Shown: positions 32,001-41,244, numbered from the stretch's first letter. The stretch is DNA of 64,000 bases from Lytechinus variegatus (GCF_018143015.1 NC_054743.1:36769243-36833242); one strand, 5' to 3'. A program made the numbers and translations. Notes: generated by a model from the sequence alone, not told the origin.

Positions 32001-33721
32001 TGAGACCAAATTTGCGACCCCCAGGTAAATGGTTCTGAAATTACATAACATTTTGTGTATGTCAGACAAAAAAGAAAAAATGAAGGATTTCATGCATACT
32101 TTTGGTAAATTTTGTGAAAATTTATAGTTAAAAATGTAAGTTTTAAGATTTTCTAGGAGCACAAGGATTCTAATTTCTTTCTGTCAAGTCTCATGCAACT
32201 TTTGAGACCAAATTTGCGATTCCTGGGTACACGGTTCTGGAATTTACGCATCATTTCGTGAATGTCAGAAAAAAATGAAGGATTTCATGCACACTTTTGA
32301 TGAATTTTGTGAAAATTTATAGTTAAAAATTTAAGTTTTCAAAATTTCTGGGGGGCAATTTTCTCCCAAACCACCACCCCCTGCCTCCCCCGGCATACAG
32401 CTATGATAGTAATTTTAACTTGAGAGCCTCATTCTGGACCCTTGCTTCTTTAGGAGCCCCCAAAGAATGAATAACCCTCACTCGTTTAGATTTTTGTGAA
32501 AGTGTGTCATCTTGATCTGATGTATGTTTGTGAATGTTTGTGAATGAATTATCCTCCAATACACATTTCAAGGAAATTACCTGAATGCAACTTACCCTCT
32601 ACTCCCTGGTACATAAAGCTCAGCAATCGATCATTGGAGTAGCTTTTTACGATTGATCATACGCACTAATCAATGCAGTCGATTGCAGAAATCAGTCTCA
32701 TGATCATTCATTGCGCTTTGTGTGACAGGGCCCTGGAGTGGACTGGTCATTATCTAGACATTCTATGATGACCTGAGGGAATCATTTCAAGGGTCATCTT
32801 CACTCTTGGATTAATTCCTTTTGATTTTTGATTGGCATTTGTTATGATTTAGATGCCTGGAGTGTGATAAGAAGCATGTATATTCAGGGTCAGTCTATTC
32901 TTAGGGGTAAACTCCACTTCACCGCTTATCAAGACTGATCGTGTCAATTTATTCTGAAATGATAAGATATAAACCATTTGAAGTGGCAGGATTCGGACTA
33001 TAAATAATATTTGATTGCAATAGGTTTTATATATTTTCATTAATCAGAAAAAAAAGGAAGCTTGTGTCAAACAAGCATTCGATCAAGGATATTTTAAAGG
33101 ATATTTTTACCATAGTACATGTAGGTCCATGTTTTAACTGAGCTTTCATCAGGGGACCGTTTCATCAACATTTTTGTCCGACAAGTTGTCAGATCTGACA
33201 TCTTTCCTTGATTCTGATTGGCTGAGAGGAACTGTTACTATAGTAACTGTCGGATAAAACGGGACTTGTCGGATAAAACGTCTGACAAGTCCTTTCATGA
33301 AACGCTCCCCAGAAGTGTATTTTGTCTGCAGTTCAGTTCATACTGAAAATTGTTATGTAATTTGTATGAAATCAGTTTGTAAATATCCTAACTTCCCCTT
33401 TACTTTGAGTCTCGTTTTCCTGCGCACTCTTGAACCAAATTGATGATTTCAGGATAGTTCTGTTGGTGTATCAGTGATCTCTGCGTTGGAGTTTTTAGTC
33501 CTTTATGACCAGACGACTATACCCTTTATGACCAGACCACCAGAGAGAAAGATATGCACAGTGCTATCAATATTTGATCACATATTTCAGAATTGTCGGT
33601 GCAATGGCCTGGTGAAAAATATGTTATGATGATTTAATTTTATAATCATTCTCTCAATTGACCTCTCATTTCAGGTTTTGATATTTGCAGCTGCCTCAGC
33701 AATCATCTTCTGTATGCTCCG
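16929..33721 (+). CDS. TMEM135: TMEM135 orthologue, 5' part (exons 1-6, open at 3' side)
   Basis: Transmembrane protein 135, a multipass membrane protein of the Tim17-like group; in vertebrates it is linked to peroxisomes, mitochondrial dynamics and lipid handling. Six coding steps match the vertebrate protein in order: the Cys-rich N-terminus (TCYELGHCWTPSC), VEILQSTAFLSTNAALFMNF, FIAILTERKSR, MLALYTMNL, AMEVVFNMC..KNGE, and VLIFAAASAIIFCMLR. All junctions are GT..AG with matching phases (0,2,2,0,0,2). Using one first exon, 509 nt (169 codons plus 2 nt) are present, roughly the first 37% of a family protein of about 458 residues. The next exon (vertebrate CKDGLKGF region) was not found before the right edge. 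The first exon occurs twice (see both entries). The orthology call is firm; the localisation is from the family only. Confidence 0.9.
17073..17257. other. GC-rich start of intron 1a
   Basis: From about 17135 to 17257 the sequence is GC-rich and CpG-rich, unlike the AT-rich surroundings. It may belong to a promoter-associated CpG patch of exon 1a or be foreign DNA. It is continued by 18312-18346 on the other side of the palindromic insertion. Confidence 0.4.
17258..18303. mobile_element. 1046-bp foldback transposon, near-perfect palindrome
   Basis: Two arms of about 515 bp each meet at about 17780, with a spacer of only a few bases. The ends are TAGCCAGGGGCGTTGTGGGG and its complement CCCCACAACGCCCCTGGCTA. 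Exact 8-bp direct repeats AGTCGCAG flank it at 17250-17257 and 18304-18311, so it inserted as a unit. The arms differ at only a few positions, which points to a young insertion or ongoing arm homogenisation. Both arms carry the same open frame on opposite strands, a mirror effect and not a gene. An 8-bp duplication fits hAT or P-like elements; no transposase is present. Confidence 0.9.
18362..18945. mobile_element. 584-bp foldback nested in the hAT left end
   Basis: A palindrome from GGCGCTAATGCAG to CTGCATTAGCGCC with its centre near 18650. It is bordered by exact direct repeats CAGGGCTC (18354-18361 and 18946-18953), which are the first eight bases of the hAT terminus and therefore the target duplication. 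The outer arms pair nearly fully; near 18385-18402 and 18905-18915 they differ. It is non-coding. The 8-bp duplication and long arms fit a hAT- or Mutator-like foldback. Confidence 0.9.
19130..20110. repeat. 980-bp polypurine tract (GGAA/GAAA-type)
   Basis: Almost pure A and G on the plus strand, made of shifting GGAAGGAA, GAAAGAAA and AAGGAAGG units with a near-exact 26-bp-scale repeat around 19210-19300. It lies wholly inside the hAT element. Long Phe/Ser/Leu open frames on the minus strand come from the TTC/TCC composition and are not genes. Confidence 0.95.
20792..21185. other. gene-free stretch
   Basis: No gene was seen; a G10 run lies just past the hAT target duplication. Confidence 0.4.
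21186..21763. mobile_element. foldback element, superfamily member with AAGTATTTATAGC arms
   Basis: A roughly 578-bp foldback. AAGTATTTATAGCTTAATAA at the left pairs with TTATTAAGCTATAAATACTT at the right. Mid-arm motifs GAAAATTTCATCAAAATTGG and GATGATGTCACATCTCCACTT are mirrored. The ends differ from the AAGTCCACCCC foldbacks but the mid-arm motif is shared. Confidence 0.8.
22036..22814. mobile_element. hAT-like element, TAGGGACAGTGATTTTCCG ends
   Basis: A 779-bp element with TAGGGACAGTGATTTTCCG at the left and CGGAAAATCACTGTCCCTA at the right, a perfect 19-bp inverted match. CATATT occurs directly outside both ends, a 6-bp direct repeat, possibly a worn 8-bp duplication. Subterminal GAAACGGAAA words repeat inside both ends. 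The centre (22260-22460) is GC-richer and holds a 80-codon open frame with no recognised relative. No transposase was recognised. Confidence 0.8.
22815..23590. other. stretch before TMEM135 exon 1b
   Basis: Contains a GGTTCGG-rich patch at 23195-23275 that resembles a worn element end (GCAGGGTTCGGC). No TATA box or CpG patch comparable with exon 1a was found upstream of exon 1b, so its promoter is unclear. Confidence 0.4.
23591..23734 (+). CDS. TMEM135: TMEM135 exon 1b (duplicate first exon, 48 codons)
   Basis: ATG at 23591 in GAAAATGGC (A at -3, G at +4), ending TATGTG|GTATGT, phase 0. The peptide begins MAEMSRFWQQCTCYEFLHCW and ends TKYSIRMHAIFYV. It has the same length and phase as exon 1a and keeps C-Y-E-x-x-H-x-W-x-P-S-C. 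About 40% of residues match 1a by eye. It lies 1.7 kb before exon 2, so it is the nearer donor. The frame is intact with no stop, arguing against simple decay. It could be an alternative first exon or what is left of a tandem gene copy; no other duplicate exon lies between 17.1 and 23.6 kb. Confidence 0.82.
23735..25418 (+). other. TMEM135 intron 1b, with a repeat block shared with intron 4
   Basis: Bases 24885-25280 match 28894-29317 in intron 4: both have TTCATTCATGGTTT, TCACTAATCTCACTTCTGTG, ACCACTAATTATAC, and AGTTTTATTTTGCA at the end. A half of a TTTCATAAA-like element (GATTGCACGAAAGGGTC) is at 23762-23830. A G13 run lies at 24325-24338. No further exon was seen. Confidence 0.6.
25419..25546 (+). 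CDS. TMEM135: TMEM135 exon 2
   Basis: Acceptor TATTACAG|ATATCC and donor TATAG|GTACTG; 128 nt, phase 0 in, phase 2 out. It encodes ISALVRKRSWPYFQKGLPVE and then ILQSTAFLSTNAALFMNFIC, matching vertebrate AAILRKRKLDYYLHKLLPE and [20 protein letters not shown]. The second half is hydrophobic and likely a membrane segment. Confidence 0.93.
26872..26961 (+). CDS. TMEM135: TMEM135 exon 3
   Basis: A strong polypyrimidine acceptor (T-rich run, TTTTCAG|ACATTT) and donor GCAG|GTGAGT; 90 nt, phase 2 in and out. It encodes HLFGGFYTGFGFISSFPACF then IAILTERKSR, matching vertebrate [20 protein letters not shown] and ERKSR. The Gly-rich hydrophobic segment followed by ERK-S-R is a family landmark. Confidence 0.93.
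26962..28423 (+). repeat. TMEM135 intron 3: (GAT)n minisatellite with higher-order units
   Basis: Nearly the whole intron is GAT/GGT-rich. About 27170-27470 is simple GATGATGGT array. Outside it, longer units recur at about 26970-27140, 27973-28090 and 28100-28260, sharing words such as GTCGTGCTATTGAAGGTGAT and GTAGGTTTGATGGTGATTTT. The array is split by a TIR element at 27498-27970. Long Met or His open frames are composition artefacts. Confidence 0.9.
27498..27970. mobile_element. 473-bp TIR element inside the (GAT)n array
   Basis: Ends GGTGGTTTCAAACCGCCTCG and CGAGGCGGTCTGAAACCACC, one mismatch in the outer 20, with TA outside each end. A direct internal repeat (AATTTGCTTTCACAT..CCAAAATACCTG) occurs at about 27747 and 27866. 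CpG-rich compared with its host. Perhaps a Tc1/mariner- or ISL2EU-like non-autonomous element; the family is unsure. Confidence 0.8.
28424..28457 (+). CDS. TMEM135: TMEM135 exon 4 (34 nt)
   Basis: Acceptor GTATTTCAG|GAGATC, donor AATCTT|GTAAGT; phase 2 in, 0 out. Encodes (R)RSMLALYTMNL, matching vertebrate RRGLLTIYMANL. It is a very short exon but the alignment and both splice sites support it. Confidence 0.9.
28458..29366 (+). other. TMEM135 intron 4, with a relic of exon 5
   Basis: At 28852-28884 the sequence GTTTTCCCCATCAGGAAGTA followed by GTATTTAACAT repeats the real exon 5 border (GTTTTCCCATCAG|GCCATGGAAGTAGTATTCAACAT) with six bases lost after the AG. It is followed directly by the repeat block shared with intron 1b (28894-29317). 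A 14-bp-arm hairpin (AGAAGTGAGA / TCTCACTTCT) lies at 28930-28971. Confidence 0.7.
29367..29432 (+). CDS. TMEM135: TMEM135 exon 5
   Basis: Acceptor CCCATCAG|GCCATG, donor GGAGAA|GTAAGT; 66 nt, phase 0 at both ends. Encodes AMEVVFNMCKQRNYVSPIKN then GE, matching vertebrate [22 protein letters not shown]. Confidence 0.93.
29480..29740 (-). mobile_element. tRNA-derived SINE, family B, antisense
   Basis: On the minus strand it reads TAGTGGTTAGAGCGTTGGAC (A-box and anticodon-stem-like) followed by GTGAGTTCGAATCCCAAC (B box), then a non-tRNA body. It sits in TMEM135 intron 5. The head is better preserved than in family A and the family is different. Confidence 0.8.
30136..30731. mobile_element. 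foldback, TTAAAGGWCAAGTCCACCCC family, copy A
   Basis: A 596-bp foldback in intron 5. The left end TTAAAGGACAAGCCCACCCC pairs with the right end GGGGTGGACTTGACCTTTAA. The mirrored mid-arm motif is AAAATTTCATCAAAATCGGA with TAAAATAAGAAAGTTATGAC, and near the centre GATGACATCATC. Non-coding. Confidence 0.88.
30778..31333. mobile_element. foldback, TTAAAGGWCAAGTCCACCCC family, copy B
   Basis: A 556-bp second copy 46 bp after copy A, same orientation, with TTAAAGGACAAGTCCACCCC at the left and AGGTGGACTTGACCTTTAA at the right. The arms share the mid-arm motif of copy A; the central 100 bp differ more. Confidence 0.88.
31334..31977. other. gene-free part of TMEM135 intron 5
   Basis: Contains a G18 run at about 31376-31393. 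A 75-codon open frame at 31575-31802 has no recognised relative and no splice context. Confidence 0.4.
31978..32345. repeat. 204-bp tandem duplication
   Basis: Two head-to-tail units: GTCAAGTCTCGTGCAACTCT begins unit 1 (31980) and GTCAAGTCTCATGCAACTTT begins unit 2 (about 32184). Both continue TGAGACCAAATTTGCGA, then ATGAAGGATTTCATGCA and GAAAATTTATAGTTAAAAAT. Unit 2 is slightly shorter at its end. Confidence 0.85.
32346..33151. other. gene-free part of TMEM135 intron 5
   Basis: No exon was seen. Bases 32620-32730 hold an inverted pair around GATCATTGGAG/ATGATCATTC-like words, possibly a worn MITE. Confidence 0.35.
33152..33310. mobile_element. MITE, GTTTCATAAA family, copy 4
   Basis: A 159-bp element starting GGGGACCGTTTCATCAACAT and ending TCCTTTCATGAAACGCTCCCC. 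The core GATTCTGATTGGCTGAGAGG matches the AGCCAATCAGAATC core of copy 3 read in reverse, which ties it to the same family. Confidence 0.75.
33675..33721 (+). CDS. TMEM135: TMEM135 exon 6
   Basis: Acceptor CATTTCAG|GTTTTG, donor CTCCG|GTAAGA; 47 nt, phase 0 in, phase 2 out. Encodes VLIFAAASAIIFCMLR (last codon split), matching vertebrate VLLFCITAAMYMFFFR, a membrane segment. The following exon, expected to encode a K-D-G-L-x-G-F-like start, was not found in the remaining 30 kb. Confidence 0.92.
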
Positions 33722-36700
33722 GTAAGACCCCTAAAATCTTTATTTTATCATTTCCAAAGTTTTTGGATTGTGAAGCTGAAAGGGAGAGGGAAAATCACAA
33801 ACTTTAATTGAATTGTTAATTTCTACCTCATTTGTTTAGAGGTTTAATTTTTAGATGATCATCATGAGAGTCACTTGAAGTCTTGATGTTGAATGAATGT
33901 AGTGATCAGTACAAGAGATTTAGTTCTTTTCACCAACTGATACACTACAGCTATGATTGGAGAAAAGGGAAAGCATCAATGTAGAATAATGAAAGATTTA
34001 AAAGAGCGCCCTCTTGCTTCCTGAGGTATACAGCATTTTTTTTTTCTGAAGGGAAATTACTTGGTGGGAGTAAAGACACATTTTCATATTTATAAGTTGA
34101 TTTATCTGACAATCAAGCAATCCCTTTGTGATTTTTTTTGTAAGAGAGATTCAGAATTTTGATTTATAATGGGCTATTAAGGACTTACTAATACAAAAAT
34201 GTAAATATTGACTTTTTTAAATTTCTATTTAAAAAGTGTGTATAAAAATGATCAACATTCGATCTGTTGTGAAGTATAGAGTATTGAATTGCGGTGTAAT
34301 CAATTTTCCATTTTTGCATTTAAGCTTTTTTGATGCCATGTTTTCGTAGTGCACGATGAAATACCTCCATAACCCAAATTTGGTGGAAATCGGTAAACGG
34401 GGCCTGAGATATGACCTCATGAATACATTATTAGCTCCAATGAAATAGCACTTAATCAATATACAAAATATAGATATATAATATAAAAAATGTATATTGG
34501 CATTGTTCTAAATATTACGAACCAGGCAAATAATACCTACATTTGAATTAAAAGGCATAGAAAGCTATTTGTGTATTTTAATTAAAGGAACCTGTCTATT
34601 TTTAGAGTAATACCAAAGAATATTATATGCAGACAATAATAATTAATAAATGATGAAACACACGAAGGAAACAATTTTTTGAAGGAGCAGAAAACAGTGA
34701 TTTGTAGGCCTACACTCATCATGATGTTTTTTAGATAAGTTGGTAACTTGCCTAAACTGTTTATGGAAGTGTCACCGACTCTTTAATCAAATTTTAGATC
34801 AGCAAAGGCCATTTTTCATAGGCCGACATAGAAAATCTGAATTGATGTTGTCAGAGAGTGTAAGCGTGAAGTGTGAGATATCGCAGGTAATCAGGCCTGG
34901 GGGACCTTCAAGAATTCAATTTATGTATGTTAGTCAGTCGAGGCTCTGCTGTCCTCCATCTCCTATCTGAAATGAAGGACTAAAAATACCCAGGATATCT
35001 ATGTAGGAGTGTCAACTTTACTACATGTAAGTGGGGTCCATCATAGATGAGTGGCCTCAAGTACTGTGGAATGAATTTTGTTCACCCTGGAGCATGTTCA
35101 GGTGCAGTATCGACATGTGACAAAGAAACGTACAATTTCCCGCATTCTTAACTGTACTTTAATTTATAAAACTCAGGTCTGAAGTTGGGGTGTAAGTAAC
35201 TATGGATAGCCAATTCCGACACCAATCTCTATATTGCAATCGATTTAATACATTCAGTACATTTAGTGCCCAAATTACGTTTTGAAATAATAACTGAAAT
35301 ATTTTGTTTACCATTTAAACATGCGGAAAGAATCAATGAAAAAATCAGAAAAATGCGAACCAGACAATGTACCGGTAAACAAAACATTGACATTTTTGGC
35401 TTCCCATAATTTTAGCACAGAGTTAGGCCATGGCTTAGACTGATCATGACTTTATTAAACTACATGTATGGGCCAATGACTATTCCATTCACACTTTAAA
35501 AATGGAGCAAGGTTGACCATTTAAATATTATATATTTCACCCTCACATTATAAAACTCTTCAATCATTCAACCTCACGATTTGTGTTATGTCTCGGTTTG
35601 ATTCTCTTCTCTTTCTGTCTCTATTTTCTTCCTTCATTCTCTTATCCTTTTCTTTATCTCTTTTTTGTTTTGATATTCTCACTCCTTTCCTCTGTATCTC
35701 TTCCTATGTTTTTAGATCACTTTTGAAATTCTCTGTGTCTCTCTGTCTCCTCTCTTTCAACCACTCTCCTCTCTATAGACTTTCAAAGAAATTCATACGA
35801 CTATGAGAAGAAGAGACAAAAGATAAAACTGAAAATTAGCAGTATACTAATATTCTTTTTCAAATAACAAACAAATTCTATGATAACAAATACTGATACA
35901 TGTACATAACAAGTGCAGAAAATATATCAAAAGTTCGCATGAACATAATGAGTACCTCTTAAAATCATTTTATAGAAAATTACTATTTACAAATGTACAA
36001 AAGAGATGATTTTGACTCCCCCTCTCAACTCTATGATGCTATTCTACACACTTGTACACATTTTCTTTTTCAAAATAAAAACACATTTCGATTTCTTTCA
36101 TTTTTTTTATTCAGTGCTTTTAGAAAAAGTTGATTTTGTTCATTCGTCAAGTTGAATCAGACCATGAGGTATCTGTCTGTATTTTCTCCCAAACTACTGT
36201 GGTGATTTAACATACACAGTGCATCGTGCCCCATAGGGAAGCCAATGCACTTCTGACGAATGATTCAGTTTTACGACTAATGTATCAATTTTCATGACTA
36301 ACCTAAACAAAATTAAGTCTGGTGTAATTTCTTTACTTTCTTATTTACCAATTATTATGCCAAAAATCTCTTTGAAATAAAAAGTACAATAATATGGAAT
36401 ACTTTGCATCTTTCAACAAATATACTTGAAATATTGAAATACATGCCCTTAGAAAGCTGTTGTTTTTCAAAGCATTTTGCTAATCAATTTGAAGTACATG
36501 TATTTGAATTATTTTCAACCATTAAAAAGCATGCATTTGTGACATGTGATTGATTTTTCAGATGCATTTAATTACAACTCTTCCTGTTTTGGAGGTAGAC
36601 ATTGTGATGGTATTACACATAAAATAAAGATACATGCTTAATAGTAAGAACAAAAACAAGAAAGAAAGAAAGAAAATGAAAAAGAAAATGAATAAAAGAT

Positions 36701-37857
36701 GAAAATCAATGGGGTCCTGTTTCAGAATGTTAGATAAGGCAACATGTACAAAAATAAACATTAGAAATAGTTTCAATATAAAGTCACCAGTGTTAAATAT
36801 ACATGTACTTTGCTACTTTAACATGTAAGCTATAATTTATACACAAGATAGCCTATAAACAGGCAGAACTATTATACTTGAAGTCAAATAGTTGTTTTGC
36901 CAACCTCTGTGGATTTACTTTTTCAGATTATTGTACCACCGCACACAAAATAAAGGCTTGCAATCATCCACATTCTTCTATTAGTAATAGTAATCTCACA
37001 TTTAATTTGAACCTCAAATAAATAGATTCAAGTTCATTCACATTTTCAGGTACATGTACAGCAAAATGTGATTTGTTCCAAAATCAGGTCATGGACCAGT
37101 GGCATTATAAAGGTGTGTGGGGGCATTTTGAAATGAAGAGGGGAATATGTCATGTTGAAATGGTTCAATACATGACATGATTAAGGTTCCATGTAAGTGG
37201 TATTAAGTCACTGGTGAGAAAGGGGTCAGTCGTCTCAGAGAAAGGGGGGGGGGGGGGGGTTCAACTTTTTGTGTAGGGCCCTAATACTGGTAACCTGTGC
37301 TTCTGTGGTAGGGAAATCAAGATCAATACCGCGGAAAGAATAAAAATACAACTATGGAACTCTTAAAGTTTTTTTTTTCAGAGATCTGAAGATCTATTAA
37401 TAACAATTCTTTGTATAAAAAGAAATCTTTTGACCGACTCCTGTCACTTTCTGCTATCGACCCGCAAAAATACCCTCTTTATGATGTACATGTACATGTT
37501 TTTCTGGTTGCACGTGTCTACTGTACAGTTAAACAGCTAGTACCCCCCCCCCTCCTGATATACACACATGCTTCCATGTTCTAATACCTAAAATCCCTAG
37601 AACTGCATGCATATGTTATATTTGTTTCATGTAAAAGGAGTAGGACCCGTACGTAGCTATTGAATTAAGCAATGAAAGTTGATGACTGCTTCTTTCTAGG
37701 TAATTGATTTTTAATGCCAAAACCACATTCCTCTGAATTGCATCTTCCAAGATGTACATGGGCCTGACAGGGAAATTTTTATCCAATTGTTATGTTATGT
37801 TTTAAAATCATAACCATTTTAGAGGAGCATAGTTTATTTTTCTATCTTTCCACCTGA
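33722..37857. other. gene-free stretch (TMEM135 intron 6 or 3' flank)
   Basis: Four kilobases with no exon I can support. It includes the second copy of a dispersed repeat (34345-34540, see 3193-3342). Open frames at 34740 and 35588 show no family signal; the second is a T-rich composition frame. A G14 run lies at 37246-37259. Confidence 0.45.
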
Positions 37858-38016
37858 GGGATTTCATAAAGCTGTTCGTAAGTCAAGAGCGACTTTAAGA
37901 ATGACTGGTGATTCTTTCTTACGCGTTCAACCATCGCCAATACATGTACCATAAGAAAGGATCACCAGTCGTTCGTAAAGTTGATCTTAACTTACGAACA
38001 GCTTTATGAAACACCC
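37858..38016. mobile_element. MITE with TTTCATAAAGCTGTTCGTAA arms
   Basis: A 159-bp inverted-repeat element: GGGATTTCATAAAGCTGTTC at the left, GAACAGCTTTATGAAACACC at the right, and inner arms GAATGACTGGTGATTCTTTCTTA / TAAGAAAGGATCACCAGTCGTTC. It shares the TTTCATAAA ends with the GGGCCCGTTTCATAAA family but the core differs. Confidence 0.8.
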
Positions 38017-38496
38017 ACCTGCTTCATATGAGAGCTATTCCAGAATTTTATATACAAATGTAAATTTGCTACACTTTTTTCACAAGACAGTACAAATCAT
38101 AGAAAACAGACCTTCCTCAGTAGGCTGTACATTGTATGAAACAAGCTTTGAAGGCACTGGTGTTGATTATCACATGTACATTAACATTTCAAAGTTCAGT
38201 ACATTCAACTTTGAATATGACCAGCTAGCTACGTACAGTTTGGTCAGAGAGAATACAAGTCACAACCATTTCATTCCCTTCTTGAGTTGTTTTTCTTACA
38301 TTTTTCTCACATTTCCTGCATCAATGTACAGAGAACTTCCATGAGTTCATTGCAGTTCTGGAAAGAAAATACAATTCACAATGTTCCTAGGAGTCTTTGA
38401 ACTGTAATAATCCCTTTGGGAAGTGGGATGTGGGCTTGAAAGTTTTGATGTTTCCTGATATTTTTTTATGGGGGTGGGGAAGCAGAGAGAGAGAGA

Positions 38497-38980
38497 CACC
38501 GTTCTCACTATGTTCCTAAAACTAGTTTAGTGGAAACTAGTTTGTGGAAACTAGTTGAGTAGAAACTACATGTAAGTTTGTAATGAGAACGGTCAAAGCG
38601 ATCTTGGAAGTGATCTTCCAAACCAGTTTGTAAAACCACCTCGTGATGTAGTTTTCAAGATCGCTTTGCCTCGTTAAACTGGTTTTATCGTAAATGAGGA
38701 CACAACCTTTCTTAGGGAATAGAATTTCACACATTTTGAGCGTGCTACATGTACTCCACACACTGTGTAGAATGCCAACGCTGCGGTTTCAAATTTCGTG
38801 CGAAACGTGTCACCCCACTGAGAGTGTTCCCTAATACCAACAAGATCGCTTTATGTGAAGTGATTTTGAAAACCACTTTCTGGTGATCAAATGGAAACGC
38901 TAGCAAAGCGATCTTTCAAACTGGCTTCCTAAACTGGTTTCCAGTAAACTAGTTTCAGAAAGCGTAATGAGAATGGGGTG
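38497..38980. mobile_element. 484-bp foldback inside a (GA)n tract
   Basis: Left end CACCGTTCTCACTATGTTCC and right end CGTAATGAGAATGGGGTG form the inverted repeat, followed inward by repeats of AAACTAGTTT and AACTGGTTT. Inner arms repeat AAGCGATCTT / AAGATCGCTTT in several places. GAGAGA lies outside both ends, so it inserted into or duplicated part of a GA microsatellite. Confidence 0.75.
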
Positions 38981-39357
38981 AGAGAGAGAGAGAGGGGGGG
39001 GGGGGGGAGATGGGAGATGCTGTAGAAAGTGCTTTGAGCATTGGATAGTTAATTTAAGATAATGCCCTTAGCGTCAATTGTTGCAAAGGAATACAGGATG
39101 AAAAATTGTTACAATTGAGTAATTCCAGATTTTATTATTAAAAGGATAGACACCAGCAATTGAAGTGAAATAGAAGTGAACTAGATATCCCAATGTGATG
39201 TTTTGGTATTTTGGGTATTTTGCTATGAATTGACGGCTACACATTGAGTGAGAGATATTAGTACTTTGTTAGTCTGTTTGGTGTTGTGACTTATTTTCTT
39301 TTATGGATGTAATTTTAATTTGCCTTATCTGATAGATTTTTTGTGGTACTTATGGTC

Positions 39358-39747
39358 CGGGGGGGGGGGGGGGGGATGGGGGCTACTCAAATAATAACAT
39401 GATACCTATATGCCACAGCAAAGTAAAAAATAGGGGGCTCTGAAACTAAATCAAGGTCTTGAAATGGGGGTCTCCGGGACGACTCTTGGATCAACGATTG
39501 CTAAAAATGCAATGCTCTGGAACTAACCACATAAAAAAGCGGGAGTCTCCAGAACTCATTATCGTACAAGGTAGTGGCTATGGTAGCGCACGGGAATGAG
39601 AATCACACATTTGATCGTCTCTGGAACGGGAAAAATAGGAATTTCTATGGCTTTCTAAATTGGTGATGCGCTGGAATGGAAAATTAGGCTAAGAATGGGG
39701 TCTTGACCGTGGTACATACGTATCTTATATTTATGCCCCCCCCCCTC
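39358..39747. mobile_element. poly-G/poly-C bounded element, GGGGTCT family, copy 1
   Basis: About 390 bp that starts with a G17 run and GGGGGCTACTCAAATAAT and ends with C10. The interior repeats a loose GAAATGGGGGTCTC / GAACTGA-like word. The element at 47418-47890 is built the same way and shares ACTCAAAT and AATGGGGGTCT words. Function unknown. Confidence 0.6.
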
Positions 39748-40576
39748 TGGCTTATGGTTACAATATGAGGCTTATAACTTACAAAATGATTGAATAAAAT
39801 ATAAAGACCATGTACAACTCACCATAAGACAACATTCATTTGTATTTGGATAAATTATAATATTAATAATTAGCCTTAGGATGACACATTTAAAAAAAAA
39901 TCACTTTACAAAGTTAATCTCCATTGATGCCCTTTATGATTCTAGAAAAAGTGACTCATTTTGTCATCCATTTCTTAATGTTGGATTTGAAATGCACATT
40001 TCCAGACCAGCATGACGTTTTCATTAACAGATAAACCCTACAGGTGAAAATTGATTTTTCAGGTCAGACATTTTCTTCTTGCCAAATTTTCTTTGGCATT
40101 TTATCAATAATGTAAACATTTAATTCGCAAGGATTCTCATATGTGGTTAGTCATAAACTCTGTATATCATGAATCTGTACCGAGGGTACGTAATTCATCT
40201 AGTCTGCTGTGCACACCCTTCACTCGAGTTAAGGGTCTGAATGTGTAGCCTACTCATGCCTTGTTTACTGAAGGCCCTCATAGTTCTAAACAGCAAGTTT
40301 TGTATGTGCTAGTCTTTGCGTGGAGACACACTTTCAATCAGGGTCTGTGCCTGCAGAGTAGAATTCATCGGTATGGTACTTTGGGCATGGAAGACATGAT
40401 AATGTTATTAAAAAAAGAAGAAAAAATAGCTTTTCACCACAAAGAGGATCATTTTCTTCAGAATTTTCTGACAAGCAAAAAAAAGAAGGGGTAGGAAGGG
40501 ACCCCACTCTTCAAAAAATGACACAATTACACCCACCAAAATATCAGACAAAAAGTCACTTTGAAAAGGCTCGTCT
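39748..40576. other. gene-free stretch with a dispersed repeat
   Basis: Bases 40230-40370 match about 135-300 (see the first entry). No exon was seen. Confidence 0.4.
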
Positions 40577-40798
40577 AAGGGGGTGTCACAAGAAAATATC
40601 TGCAATCAATTGCAAATGGCGGTTGCAAATTCACAAGTGGTAGATCAATTTTAAATTGAGCAGATAAATTTGTATTTCTTAAAGCAAGAAGCAGACCGTC
40701 AATCAATTGAAAATGTTCAATTTATTAAAAAAATTTGTGATTGATTTAAGGAAATAACTTTGACTTGCAATCAATTGAAAGTTTCTTGCAACACCCTA
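40577..40798. mobile_element. MITE, AGGGTGTTGCAAGAAA-type ends
   Basis: A 222-bp element. The right end, read inward on the minus strand, is TAGGGTGTTGCAAGAAACTT and the left end is AAGGGGGTGTCACAAGAAAA. CAATCAATTG words repeat near both ends (five or more times in total). Non-coding. Confidence 0.75.
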
Positions 40799-40834
40799 TA
40801 AGAAATATATGGGTACAATACTACAATCAAAGAC

Positions 40835-41244
40835 TTTAAAGGGAAGATTGGACACTCAATAGAGCGCGTAATGAAATGCTCGGAAATAGCGCCCGAGTAT
40901 TATCGTTGCGCATTGCCATTTGGGGTTGTGTACAATACATACGAGAGAAATAGTAGAGGGGTGTAGAAATAGACGATTTTTATATTTTAGATTTTTTTTC
41001 CATTTTTTTCTTCTTCTAAAATCAGAGATGAGAATATCTTTGAGGTTTCTGGGAAAGAAAAGCTGGAATTATCCACATGTGCCACCCCTGTGGCCTCTCC
41101 CAAACACCCGCTCTCATTTTCTCCGTATGTTTTATACACAGCCAAGTGCTGATGTGCAAAGGTTTACTCATCGCTGTTGGACGTCCTTCCCCATGAGCGA
41201 AATATAGTGTTTATAAAAATCGCTGAAGTGTCCAGTCTTCCCCT
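40835..41244. mobile_element. TIR element, AAGGGAAGATTGGACACT ends
   Basis: A roughly 410-bp element whose left end AAGGGAAGATTGGACACTCA pairs with the right end GAAGTGTCCAGTCTTCCCCTT. The internal arms also show weak complementarity (GCGCATTGCC against the TGATGTGCAAAG region). It ends about 160 bp downstream of the lectin stop codon. Confidence 0.65.
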
